DNA from: Amycolatopsis sp. CA-128772
Lineage (GTDB): Bacteria > Actinomycetota > Actinomycetes > Mycobacteriales > Pseudonocardiaceae
Direction of reading: 5' to 3'
DNA length: 64,000 nucleotides
NCBI RefSeq assembly: GCF_002904295.1
Contig: NZ_PPHG01000081.1
Location: 25,080-89,079 of the forward strand
Positions 52,337 to 60,866 of the stretch are shown here, one piece after another (position 1 is the stretch's first letter; each line of letters begins with the position of its first letter). The position numbers were made by a program, and so were the translations under genes. The notes under the pieces were generated by a model that did no database searches, was not told the origin of the DNA, and saw nothing but the letters and a program-made list of their open reading frames with translations.

Positions 52337-53230
52337 TCAGGAGGAGGCGGTCGCCTGCTCGGGAGCGGCCTCGGCCGGGGCCGCCTCGACGGCAGCGGCG
52401 GCTTCGGTCGCGTCGGCGGCGGCGGTCGCGTCGGCGGCGACGGTCTCGGAGCCGGCGAGCAGCTCCTTCTCCCACTCGGCCAGCGGCTCGTCGGCGGCGA
52501 CGCCCGGCTCCGGCTTCGTGTCGGCCGAAGCACCGTTGCGGCTGGAGCGCTGCATCAGACCGGCGGCCGCGGCCTCGGCGACGACCTTGGTCAGCAGCGC
52601 GGCCGACCGGATGGCGTCGTCGTTGCCCGGGATCGGGTAGTCGACCTCGTCCGGGTCGCAGTTGGTGTCCAGGATCGCGACGACCGGGATGTTCAGCTTC
52701 CGAGCCTCGCCGACGGCGATGTGCTCCTTCTTGGTGTCGACGATCCACACCGCGCTCGGCACCTTCGCCATGTCGCGGATACCGCCGAGGGTCTTCTCGA
52801 GCTTGTCCTTCTCGCGGGTCAGCGTCAGGATCTCGCGCTTGGTGAGACCTTCGAAGCCACCGGTCTGCTCGCGCGCCTCGAGCTCCTTGAGGCGGAGGAG
52901 GCGCTTGTGCACGGTCTGGAAGTTGGTCAGCATGCCGCCGAGCCAGCGCTGGTTGACGTAGGGCATGCCCACGCGCGCGGCCTCGTTGGCGATGGCTTCC
53001 TGAGCCTGCTTCTTGGTGCCGACGAACATGATGGTGCCGCCGTGCGCGACGGTTTCCTTGATGAACTCGTACGCACGGTCGATGTAGGTCAGCGTCTGCT
53101 GCAGGTCGATGATGTAGATGCCGTTGCGCTCGGTGAAGATGTAGCGCTTCATCTTCGGGTTCCACCGGCGGGTCTGGTGCCCGAAGTGCACGCCGCTGTC
53201 GAGCAGCTGCTTCATGGTGACGACGGCCAT
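52337..53230 (-). CDS. rpsB: 30S ribosomal protein S2
   Basis: 297 residues. MKQLLDSGVHFGHQTRRWNP is the S2 N-terminal signature; later MPYVNQRWLGGMLTNFQT and PVVAILDTNCDPDEVDYPIP. The C-terminal ~50 residues are a low-complexity Ala/Glu/Asp/Thr tail, common in actinobacterial S2 proteins. ATG 53230. The long upstream region to M23 holds promoter and DnaA boxes. Confidence 0.97.
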   Translation of the reverse strand: MAVVTMKQLLDSGVHFGHQTRRWNPKMKRYIFTERNGIYIIDLQQTLTYIDRAYEFIKETVAHGGTIMFVGTKKQAQEAIANEAARVGMPYVNQRWLGGMLTNFQTVHKRLLRLKELEAREQTGGFEGLTKREILTLTREKDKLEKTLGGIRDMAKVPSAVWIVDTKKEHIAVGEARKLNIPVVAILDTNCDPDEVDYPIPGNDDAIRSAALLTKVVAEAAAAGLMQRSSRNGASADTKPEPGVAADEPLAEWEKELLAGSETVAADATAAADATEAAAAVEAAPAEAAPEQATASS

Positions 53231-53523
53231 TGCCGGAATCACACCTCTTCTGTGTAGTGCGCGCCCGGCTTCCACCGGCGCGCTGCTCGGTTTTGTCGCT
53301 CGCGACCGGGTGGCCGCTCGCCCTGGTGCCCGTGCCGGCGCCCGGACCCCGAGGTGAGAACCCCGGGGACCGCCGGACCCCGTGCGACTCGCCCGGCAGT
53401 GGAGCTGGAAAACCGGGGGAACGCGCACGTGCACGCGAAGTCAGCCCGCTCACGCGGACCGCGGAAAAGATTCTACCCCCTCCCACCACCCCGTCCCCCA
53501 CCGGCGGCCACTGGACGGCGCAG

Positions 53524-53551
53524 TTGTCCACATCGCCTCCGGTTATCCACA
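53524..53551 (+). promoter_or_regulatory. Two perfect DnaA boxes
   Basis: TTGTCCACA (53524-53532) and TTATCCACA (53543-53551), same orientation, 19 bases start to start. Both are exact matches to high-affinity DnaA boxes. They lie in the 371-base gap between divergent rpsB and the M23 gene; the rest of that gap holds no gene that I can see, apart from an AT-poor region with the rpsB leader. Confidence 0.65.
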
Positions 53552-53601
53552 GATTCGGCATCACCGCCCCACGGGACGCCGGAGTCCCGCACGCTGGAGT
53601 C

Positions 53602-54606
53602 ATGGAGTCGATCAAGCGTTTCCGGCGGTGGGTGGTCGGGTGGTTCTGGGGTGTGGTTGCCCTGGTCACGGCGGTGTTCGGAACTTTCGGAGGTGGGTTT
53701 GAAAGCGGAACTGCGAGCGGCCGGGCGGCGGTGCTGGGAGATGGGCGGGCGGAGTCGGAGGTCCTGGGGACAGGTGGCGCCCGGACGGGTGGGTTCGAGT
53801 CGCCGAGAGCGGCGGAGCCGTGGCTGGGCGGTCCGGCACCGCCGGCGGGCGCCGGGCCGCCTGCGGAGCCGTGGACGGACGGCCTCCCGCCACCGGCGGA
53901 CGCTGCGGTCTCCGGGCTGCAGGCGGGGCCGTGGGCAGACGGCCCTGCGCCACCACCCGGCACTGCGGTCCCCAAGCCCCCTGCCGAGCCATGGGCGGGC
54001 GATCTTGCGCCACCGCAGTCGAGTTTCTGGGTCGGAGCGTCGGCGACGGAGCCGTGGAGCGGCAGGTCGACCCCGCAGGGCTCCCGGATGGCGGCGGAGC
54101 CACCGGCGAGCCGTCTGGCTCCGCCAGTGCTGGGTCCCGAGGTCCCCGAGCCGGGGTCGGGCAGCCCCCTAGTCTGGCGGCAATCGCGGCTCGCCTGGCC
54201 TTTATCACCCGTTCCGGTGGTCACGAAGTATTTCGACGCCCCGGAGACCCCCTTCGGTGCCGGCCATCGCGGGGTCGACCTGGCCGCCGTGCCTGGGCAG
54301 GACGTGCTGGTCGCCGATGTGGGGGTCGTCGTCTTCGCCGGGATGGTGGGTGGGCGGCCCGTGCTGTCCGTCGACCACGATGGTGGGCTGCGGACCACCT
54401 ACGAGCCCGTCGCAGCGAAGGTCGCCGTGGGTGAGCAGGTCTACCGGGGGCAGGTGCTCGGCAGCGTCCTCGCCGGGCACCCCGGCTGCCTGGTGGCGGC
54501 CTGCCTGCACTGGGGTGTGCGGCGTGGCGAGGAGTACGTCGATCCGCTCGCGCTGACCGGCGAGGCCGGCGAATACCGGCTCAAGCCGTGGGGAGGTGGT
54601 GGCTGA
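53602..54606 (+). CDS. M23 (LytM-like) peptidase with Pro/Trp repeat linker
   Basis: 334 residues. One N-terminal membrane helix (WVVGWFWGVVALVTAVFG), then ~150 residues of low-complexity linker with five evenly spaced EPW or GPW motifs, then a LytM domain: GHRGVDLA (H and D zinc ligands) and CLHWGVRRGEEYVDP (third His). Lysostaphin-type enzymes cut peptidoglycan cross-bridges. In M. tuberculosis Rv2891 occupies this place next to rpsB. ATG 53602. Confidence 0.85.
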   Translation: MESIKRFRRWVVGWFWGVVALVTAVFGTFGGGFESGTASGRAAVLGDGRAESEVLGTGGARTGGFESPRAAEPWLGGPAPPAGAGPPAEPWTDGLPPPADAAVSGLQAGPWADGPAPPPGTAVPKPPAEPWAGDLAPPQSSFWVGASATEPWSGRSTPQGSRMAAEPPASRLAPPVLGPEVPEPGSGSPLVWRQSRLAWPLSPVPVVTKYFDAPETPFGAGHRGVDLAAVPGQDVLVADVGVVVFAGMVGGRPVLSVDHDGGLRTTYEPVAAKVAVGEQVYRGQVLGSVLAGHPGCLVAACLHWGVRRGEEYVDPLALTGEAGEYRLKPWGGGG

Positions 54607-55587
54607 TCAGGCGCCGGTCTGCTCGACCAGCTTGGCGCGCAGCCGCATGACCGCCCGCGTGTGCAGCTGGCTCACCCGGGACTCCGTGACGCCGAGGACC
54701 TTGCCGATTTCGGCGAGGGTCAGGCTCTCGAAGTAGTAGAGGCTGACCACGATCTTGTCCCGCTCGGTGAGCTGCGCGATCGCCTGGGCGAGCTGGCGGC
54801 GGTTGTCCTGGTCGACGAGCACCGCGACCGGGTCGACGGCGTCGTCGTCGGGCAGCGTGTCGACCAGCGAGCCGCTGTCCTTGCCCGCGGCCACCAGGTC
54901 CTCCAGCGCGACGACGCTGGTGAGCTGCAGCTGGCCGTAGAAGTCGCGCAGATCGTCGAGGCCGATGCCGAGCTCGGTGGCGAGCTCCGCGTCGGTCGGG
55001 GTGCGGTGCAGGCGGGCGCCGAGGCGCTCCATCGCGCGCTCGGCCTCCTTGGCCTTGCTGCGGACCGCGCGCGGCACCCAGTCCTGCGAACGGAGGTCGT
55101 CCAGAATCGCGCCGCGGATGCGCTGCATCGCGTAGGTCTCGAAGCGCAGGCCGCGCTCGGGGTCGAACTTCTCGATCGCGTCGACGAGGCCGAAGATGCC
55201 CGACTGCACCAGGTCACCCACGTCGATGTGGGTCGGCAGGCCGGTCCCGACCCGGCCGGCGACGTACTTGACCAGCGGGGCGTAGTGCAGCACGAGCCGA
55301 TCGCGCGACGCCTGGTCCGGGCTGTCGGCGAACTGCTGCCACAGCGCCGCGATCCCGGCGTCGACGTCGTAGCCGACCCGGGTCTCCGCGGGCGTGGCAG
55401 CCTCACCGTGAGTCTTCACTCCGGCTTCGGTCACGTGCGGGCCTGCGGTCATTGCACCGTCGTTCTCGGCATGCGGCTCAGTGTCGTCTCCGTGCTCGTG
55501 CGGATGCGCGTGCGCCGCCGGGCCTGCTGCTGACGACCCCGGCGAGCCTCCCCGGACCGCCTCAGGCCCTGGGGTGCGCTCGGTCAT
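54607..55587 (-). CDS. whiG: RNA polymerase sigma factor, FliA/WhiG type
   Basis: 326 residues. Region 2 is VLHYAPLVKYVAGRVGTGLP and DLVQSGIFGLVDAIEKFDPE; region 3 begins near RTPTDAELATEL; region 4 is LAEIGKVLGVTESRVSQLHT. In Streptomyces, WhiG drives sporulation genes. The N-terminal ~70 residues form an extra His/Glu/Ala-rich tail (AHAHPHEHGDD). The start overlaps the xerC end by 26 bases. The symbol is by family resemblance. Confidence 0.88.
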   Translation of the reverse strand: MTERTPGPEAVRGGSPGSSAAGPAAHAHPHEHGDDTEPHAENDGAMTAGPHVTEAGVKTHGEAATPAETRVGYDVDAGIAALWQQFADSPDQASRDRLVLHYAPLVKYVAGRVGTGLPTHIDVGDLVQSGIFGLVDAIEKFDPERGLRFETYAMQRIRGAILDDLRSQDWVPRAVRSKAKEAERAMERLGARLHRTPTDAELATELGIGLDDLRDFYGQLQLTSVVALEDLVAAGKDSGSLVDTLPDDDAVDPVAVLVDQDNRRQLAQAIAQLTERDKIVVSLYYFESLTLAEIGKVLGVTESRVSQLHTRAVMRLRAKLVEQTGA

Positions 55588-56542
55588 GGATCGCTTTCAA
55601 CCGGTCGACGGTCACATGAGTGTAGAGCTGCGTCGTGGCAAGCGTAGCGTGACCAAGCAGTTCCTGAACGCTCCTGAGATCGGCACCCCCTTCGAGCAGA
55701 TGCGTCGCGGCCGAATGCCGCAGGCCGTGCGGCCCCATGTCGGCAGCTCCGGGCACCGCGGAGACGGCATCGTGCACCACCCGCCGCACCGCCCGTGGGT
55801 CGACGCGTTTCCCCCGCACCCCGAGGAAAAGCGCGGGTTCGGCGCTCTCACCTCCCGTTTCGGCGACGATCTTCGGCCGCCCCTCCTCGATCCAGTCGCC
55901 GAGCGCCTCGGCCGCCGGGACCCCGAACGGGACGACCCGCTCCTTGCTGCCCTTCCCCAGCACCGTCACGACACGACGGGAGAAGTCGGCCTCGCCGACG
56001 TCCAGCCCGCACAACTCGGACACACGGATGCCGGTGGCGTAGAGCAGCTCGACGATCGCGCGATCACGCAGGGCGACCGGATCGCGTTGCGCCGCCCCGG
56101 CCGCCGACGCCTGCATCACCTCCCCCGCCTGCCCGGCACGCAGCACCCCGGGCAGGGTGCGGTGCGCCCGCGGGGCGGCGAGCCGGCCACCCGGGTCCGT
56201 GGCGAGGACGCCGGTGCGGTGCGCCCAGGCGGTGAACGTCCGCGCCGAGGCGACCCGCCGCGCGAGCGTCGTCCGGCTCGCCCCGCCGGACTGCTGGGCG
56301 GCCAGCCACGCCCGCAGCCGGGCGAGGTCCAGGTCCGCGATCCCGCCCCCGCCGTCCACGACGAAACCCAGCAAGGCCACGGCATCGCCGACGTAGGCCC
56401 GCACGGTGTGCGCGGACAGGCCGCGTTCCAGCCCGAGGTGCCGTTCGTAGCCGGCGACGACGGCCCGCACGGGCTCGGGTAGCGCGGCCCGGAGCGCGCG
56501 CAGATCGGGGCGGCGGGCCCGTCCGGAGCGTGATGACGGCAT
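55562..56542 (-). CDS. xerC: Site-specific tyrosine recombinase XerC
   Basis: 326 residues. SAM-like N-terminal DNA-binding domain (YERHLGLERGLSAHTVRAYV) and catalytic domain with Arg in ATGIRVSELCGL, HGLRHSAATHL (H-x-x-R), LGHATLATTQLYTH (His and nucleophile Tyr). With XerD it resolves chromosome dimers at dif. Downstream of dprA and upstream of the whiG-type gene on the same strand, as in mycobacteria. ATG 56542. Confidence 0.92.
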   Translation of the reverse strand: MPSSRSGRARRPDLRALRAALPEPVRAVVAGYERHLGLERGLSAHTVRAYVGDAVALLGFVVDGGGGIADLDLARLRAWLAAQQSGGASRTTLARRVASARTFTAWAHRTGVLATDPGGRLAAPRAHRTLPGVLRAGQAGEVMQASAAGAAQRDPVALRDRAIVELLYATGIRVSELCGLDVGEADFSRRVVTVLGKGSKERVVPFGVPAAEALGDWIEEGRPKIVAETGGESAEPALFLGVRGKRVDPRAVRRVVHDAVSAVPGAADMGPHGLRHSAATHLLEGGADLRSVQELLGHATLATTQLYTHVTVDRLKAIHDRAHPRA

Positions 56543-56645
56543 GGCTGTCACGCTGCGCGAACAACCGCCTCCGGTCAAGGATCGCCACGCGTCCGCACCG
56601 GACCGGCCGAACGCGGTCGACGAATTCGCCCGGATTCCGTGGTGG

Positions 56646-57097
56646 TCACGCGCTTTCCTTCCGTCGTCGCCAGCCCGCTTCCCCGCGGACGGCGAATCCG
56701 TCGATCTCCAGTTCCGGCAGCAGCGCCCGCACCCGCCGCAGCGGCAGGCCGGATTCGGCCGCTATTTCGAAGTCGGACCGGTCCGCGCGCACAGCCAGTG
56801 CTTCGAAGGTGCGCAGCGCCTCCGGCCCCAACCGGTCGGTACGCCGTTTCGGCCGCCCCGCGGTGGCTTCGACGGCGCCGAAGTGGCCGACGGTCTCGAG
56901 GACCTCGTCGACGCTCGAGACCAGCGTCGCCCGGGCATCACGGATCAGGTCGTGACAGCCGGCGGACATCCCGGAAGACACCGGCCCCGGCAGCGCCATC
57001 ACGACCTTGCCGAGCGCACCGGCGGTGTTCGCGGTGTTGCGGGCGCCGCTGCGCCGACCCGCCTCGACGACCAGAGTGCCTTCGGTGAGCGCGGCGT
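56646..57097 (-). pseudogene. dprA: dprA, 3' part (separated from the 5' part by a mobile element)
   Basis: From the junction at 57097 the minus strand reads AALTEGTLVVEAGRRSGARN, then TAGALGKVVMALPGPVSSGM and GCHDLIRDA, the C-terminal half of the DprA Rossmann fold, then a winged-helix domain (EIAAESGLPLRRVRALLPEL). DprA loads RecA on incoming single-stranded DNA in transformation. A frame opening at 57239 inside the element (MNVRTLYLC) runs into it. The 5' part is at 63939-64000. Confidence 0.9.
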
Positions 57098-57164
57098 TCT
57101 CTCGGGGTATAGAAGGTGTGGTGTGTCGTTGCACTGGCCTGTATCTGGGTGGGTGCTGCGATGG

Positions 57165-57180
57165 TTCTCTGGGGGTGTAG
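57165..57180 (+). repeat. Subterminal copy of the left-end sequence
   Basis: TTCTCTGGGGGTGTAG matches the left end TTCTCTCGGGGTATAG (57098-57113) at 14 of 16 positions, in the same orientation, 67 bases inward. It may be an accessory recombinase-binding (arm-type) site, and it sits just upstream of tnpA, so it could also control it. Confidence 0.5.
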
Positions 57181-57225
57181 CTCTGTGGCTTCTTGTTGTT
57201 GATCAAGAAGGAGCAGAGATACAAC

Positions 57226-58377
57226 GTGCGAACATTCAAGGTGCAGTTGCCGTCGGGCGGTCGGTACTGGACGGTGCTGGACAGTGAGCTGGACGTGGTG
57301 CCGGCGGCCGATCGGTATCTGCGCGAGCTGCGGTTCGGCCGAGATCGAGCCGAGTCGACGGTGAAGTCCTACGCCGGCGGCGTGGTGTTGTTCCTGCGGT
57401 GGTGCCTACGCACCGGCCGGGACTGGACGACCGCGGCCACCGAGATGGGCCTGTTCATGACCTGGCTGAAATACACCCCGGCCGAGGACCAGGATGTCGT
57501 GTGTGGGCCGGGAGCGACGCCGGTGCGTGGGCCGAAGCGGATCAACAGGGTGCTGGTGGCGACGCGAGGGTTCCTGACATTCGCCGTCGCTCAGGGAGAG
57601 GCCCCGCAGTGGGTGCTCGGCGTGCTCTACGAGCTGGCCGATGACCGGGACCTGCCCGAGGTCGCACGGGGCGAGGACGCCCGGCTGGCTCACCGGCTGC
57701 GCGCCCGGCATCAGCTTCACGAGCCGGAGACTGCGGTGGACCGGGCCAGCGACGAGGAGGTCGTCGCACTGTTTATAGCGTGTCGCTCGGCTCGCGACCG
57801 GCTGATCGTGCTGCTGCTGGCCAGGGCAGGTCTGCGCCGGGGCGAGGTCACCGGACTGCGGCGCAGTGACCTGCACCTGCTCCCGGACAGCAGGTCCCTG
57901 GGCTGTGAGGTCCAGGGCGCTCACCTACATATCGTGCGGCGGGAGAACAGCAACGGCGCCTGGGCGAAGTCCCGTTACACGCGCTGGGTGCCGGTGGATT
58001 TCCTGGTCGTGCGATCGATCGATCAGTATCTGCTCGAACGGCAGGACTGCCCAGCCGCGGCAGAGAGTGACTTTCTGCTGGTCAACCTGTTCCAGCAGCC
58101 GTTGGGCAGTCCGGTGACGCCGGATGCGCTCAATGAGCTGTTCGAGATCCTCTGCGCTCGAGCCGGAATCACACGCAGTATCACGCCGCACAAGTGCCGC
58201 CACGCGTTCGCCAGTAATCTCGCGGACTCCGGCGCGGCGCTGGACGAAATCCAGAAGCTGTTAGGCCACGTCAGCCCATCCTCGTCCCAGATCTACTTAC
58301 ATCCGTCGAAGGACCGGCTACGCGCCGCAGTCGAGCGCGTCCCCACCCCGCGGACACTGATCGAGGGCGTCCGATGA
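57226..58377 (+). CDS. Tyrosine recombinase, TnpA-like
   Basis: 383 residues. The N-terminal SAM-like domain (RFGRDRAESTVKSYAGGVVL) is followed by a catalytic domain with R204/R205 in AGLRRGEVTGLRRSDL, H322 and R325 in PHKCRHAFAS, H348 in LLGHVSP, and nucleophile Y357 in SQIYLHPS. GTG 57226 has AAGGAG 12 bases upstream; a TTG at 57193 is less likely. Its stop overlaps the tnpB ATG (ATGA). The set of active-site residues looks intact. Confidence 0.9.
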   Translation: MRTFKVQLPSGGRYWTVLDSELDVVPAADRYLRELRFGRDRAESTVKSYAGGVVLFLRWCLRTGRDWTTAATEMGLFMTWLKYTPAEDQDVVCGPGATPVRGPKRINRVLVATRGFLTFAVAQGEAPQWVLGVLYELADDRDLPEVARGEDARLAHRLRARHQLHEPETAVDRASDEEVVALFIACRSARDRLIVLLLARAGLRRGEVTGLRRSDLHLLPDSRSLGCEVQGAHLHIVRRENSNGAWAKSRYTRWVPVDFLVVRSIDQYLLERQDCPAAAESDFLLVNLFQQPLGSPVTPDALNELFEILCARAGITRSITPHKCRHAFASNLADSGAALDEIQKLLGHVSPSSSQIYLHPSKDRLRAAVERVPTPRTLIEGVR

Positions 58378-60866
58378 CGGCGACCCTGGCCCTTGCCGCG
58401 CCGGGCGCGGACCAGCCGGACGACATCACCGCCGGCCTCTGGGCGGCCACCACCACGGAGTTCCTGGACCTGCTGAGCTGGTCTAGCGACCGGCAGACGG
58501 TGACGTTCCCGCAGGCACATCCGCTGCTGGGCTGGAACGAGTGCGCGGTGCTCGGCTGTGATCAGCGGTCGAGCCGGGTCGACGGCTTCTGCTCAGCCTG
58601 CAACATCCGTTGGAAGCAGCACGGCCGTCCACCGCTCGAGCGGTTCACCGCGGTCGCTCGCGTCCGAACCCGGCACAACACGATCGAGCTCTGCGCAGTT
58701 CCCGAGTGCCAGCGCCCCTGGTCGACCCGCGGTTACGCGCTCTGCAGCACTCACCGCTACCAGCGGGTTTACGTGCTCGACCTGCCGCTGGAGCAGTTCG
58801 TCGTTCACCCGGACGTGGTCGGGCTGCCTTCGTTCGGGCCGTGCGACGTCGTTGCCTGCACCCGCGACCGGGTCGGCAAGGGCAACTACTGCCACACCCA
58901 CTCATTGCGCTGGCGCACCTTCCGACGCCGCAAGGACCTGGCCGAGATCGACGAGCAGCACTGGCGCCGCACCCAGCCGGCCGCGGCGATCGGATGCGAG
59001 GTCAGCCTGCGCGGGCTGCCGCCCCGCGTCGTCGCCGAGGTCCTCTACGGCCTGCAGCAACGCACGGCGGAGGGAGTGAAGTCCGAGCACAGCGAGTTCC
59101 GGCCGCTCTGCGACCACATCCGCAGCAAGGAACTCAGCTCGGTGGACGAGGTCGATCCTGCTGACCTCTCGCCCGGTTCCCGCGCACTGGGCAACGCGTT
59201 CGTGGTCGCGAGCCGACGGCTGCGCCTGAACCCCGAGACCGAACGGCACAAGGACGTCTGGGATGCGACCGTGTTCGGCGCCCGGGGCACCCTACGCTTC
59301 ACCGGCATCTCCCAGCCCTGGCTGCGGGAAGCCGCGAAAGCCTGGGCGCACGAAGATCTGCCACGCCGACGCGGCGGAGGCGCAGCGAACACCTGCCAGA
59401 ACAGGATCAACTGCCTCGCTTTGCTGTCTGACAGCCTGCGCCTGCAGCGGGAGGACCGCGGTGAGATTCCCGCCGCGCTGGCACGGGTGGACATCACCAA
59501 CTTCCTCAACCGGCTGGCCCACCTGCAGGCCGAGGACGACATCAGCGCCTACCAGCGGCTCAACGCCATCCGGAACCTCCGCAAGATGATCGGCGAGATG
59601 CGCGCATTGAGCCTGACCAGGCCCGGACGCCCGCTACACGGCCTGCCCGACGACTTCACCATCACCGCCGAGGACATTCCCGACGAGCCCGAGGACTCCG
59701 AAGCCGGCAAAGACCTTCCCGTCGAGGTCATGCGGCACCTGTGTTCGCACCTGCAGCGGCTGGAAACCGCGAGCTGCCCGGAGATCCGCATCGCGGTCGA
59801 GCTGCTGATCGACACCGGCCGCCGCCCGGACGAGATCTGCCAGCTCAAGCTGGAATGCCTCGAACGCGACGGCGACGGGAAACCGGTCCTGATCTACGAC
59901 AACATCAAGGCCAACCGGAAGGACCGGCGGCTGCCGATCCCCGGAGCCACCGCGGCGGTCATCGAGAAGCAGCAGCAACGCGTCCGCGACCGCTTTCCTG
60001 ACGAACCAGCCGGCAAGCTCAAACTTCTGCCCGCTCCGACGAGGAACCCCCACGGCACGAAGTGCATCACCGACAGCTGGGTCTCGGGCCGCCACCGCGA
60101 GTGGGTCACCGCGTTCCCCGAGGTCGAGGTCCCGGCCGCGGTCGAGATCGACGGCAAGGTGGTGACGAAGATGCTGCCCTTCGACAAGAAGCGGATCATT
60201 CTCTACGCCTACCGGCACACCTACGCGCAACGGCACGCTGACGCCGGAGTCGCCGTCGACGTCCTGCGCGAGTTGATGGATCACCGGGTGCTCGAAACGA
60301 CGCAGTCGTATTACCGCGTCGGCGAGGAACGCCGGCGGGAGGCCGTCGAGCGGGTCACGACCATGCAGTTCGACCGGCACGGCAACCGCATCTGGCGTGA
60401 GGCGAAAGCCCTGCTCGACTCCGAACACGCCCGCCGCGCGGTCGGCGAGGTCGCCGTCCCCTACGGCGCCTGCAGCGAGCCCAGCAACGTCGCCGCCGGC
60501 GGACACGACTGCCCGATCCGGTTCCGCTGCGTCGGCTGCGGTCACTTCAGCACCGACGTGTCCTACCTGCCTGACATGCAGACCTACCTCGGCGACCTGC
60601 TCCGCAACCGCGAGCGGCTGCTGGCCACCGTCGACGCGGACGAGTGGGCCAAGGCCGAAGCGATGCCCTCGGACGAGGAGATCAAGCGGGTCCGTCGGCT
60701 GATCAGCCGAGTCAAGGCCGACCTCGATGACCTCACCGCCGAGGAACGAGCCCAGATCGAGGAGTCCGTTGCCGTCGTCCGCAAGACCCGCAACCGGGTC
60801 GTCGGCCTCGGGATCCCGCGCATCCGCCAGCCGCTGCCCGACGTCCGCCAAGAAAGGACAGCATGA
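58374..60866 (+). CDS. Large tyrosine recombinase, TnpB-like, with three Cys clusters
   Basis: 830 residues. Three zinc-ribbon-like clusters at the N-terminus, pattern C-x4-C-x10or11-C-x2-C/H: C57/C62/C73/C76, C107/C112/C124/H127, C157/C162/C173/H176. The catalytic half has Arg in DTGRRPDEICQL, YAYRHTYAQRHADAG (a Tyr where HxxR usually has its first His) and LMDHRVLETTQSYYRVG. A further Cys/His motif CPIRFRCVGCGHFS lies near residue 730. Coupled to tnpA and tnpC by ATGA overlaps. It probably acts with tnpA in a complex. Confidence 0.88.
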   Translation: MTATLALAAPGADQPDDITAGLWAATTTEFLDLLSWSSDRQTVTFPQAHPLLGWNECAVLGCDQRSSRVDGFCSACNIRWKQHGRPPLERFTAVARVRTRHNTIELCAVPECQRPWSTRGYALCSTHRYQRVYVLDLPLEQFVVHPDVVGLPSFGPCDVVACTRDRVGKGNYCHTHSLRWRTFRRRKDLAEIDEQHWRRTQPAAAIGCEVSLRGLPPRVVAEVLYGLQQRTAEGVKSEHSEFRPLCDHIRSKELSSVDEVDPADLSPGSRALGNAFVVASRRLRLNPETERHKDVWDATVFGARGTLRFTGISQPWLREAAKAWAHEDLPRRRGGGAANTCQNRINCLALLSDSLRLQREDRGEIPAALARVDITNFLNRLAHLQAEDDISAYQRLNAIRNLRKMIGEMRALSLTRPGRPLHGLPDDFTITAEDIPDEPEDSEAGKDLPVEVMRHLCSHLQRLETASCPEIRIAVELLIDTGRRPDEICQLKLECLERDGDGKPVLIYDNIKANRKDRRLPIPGATAAVIEKQQQRVRDRFPDEPAGKLKLLPAPTRNPHGTKCITDSWVSGRHREWVTAFPEVEVPAAVEIDGKVVTKMLPFDKKRIILYAYRHTYAQRHADAGVAVDVLRELMDHRVLETTQSYYRVGEERRREAVERVTTMQFDRHGNRIWREAKALLDSEHARRAVGEVAVPYGACSEPSNVAAGGHDCPIRFRCVGCGHFSTDVSYLPDMQTYLGDLLRNRERLLATVDADEWAKAEAMPSDEEIKRVRRLISRVKADLDDLTAEERAQIEESVAVVRKTRNRVVGLGIPRIRQPLPDVRQERTA

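Noticed and set aside
57092..57097. GCGGCG as a target-site duplication from a DDE transposase
   Set aside because: The element carries only tyrosine recombinases, which do not make duplications; the shared hexamer fits a crossover core better.
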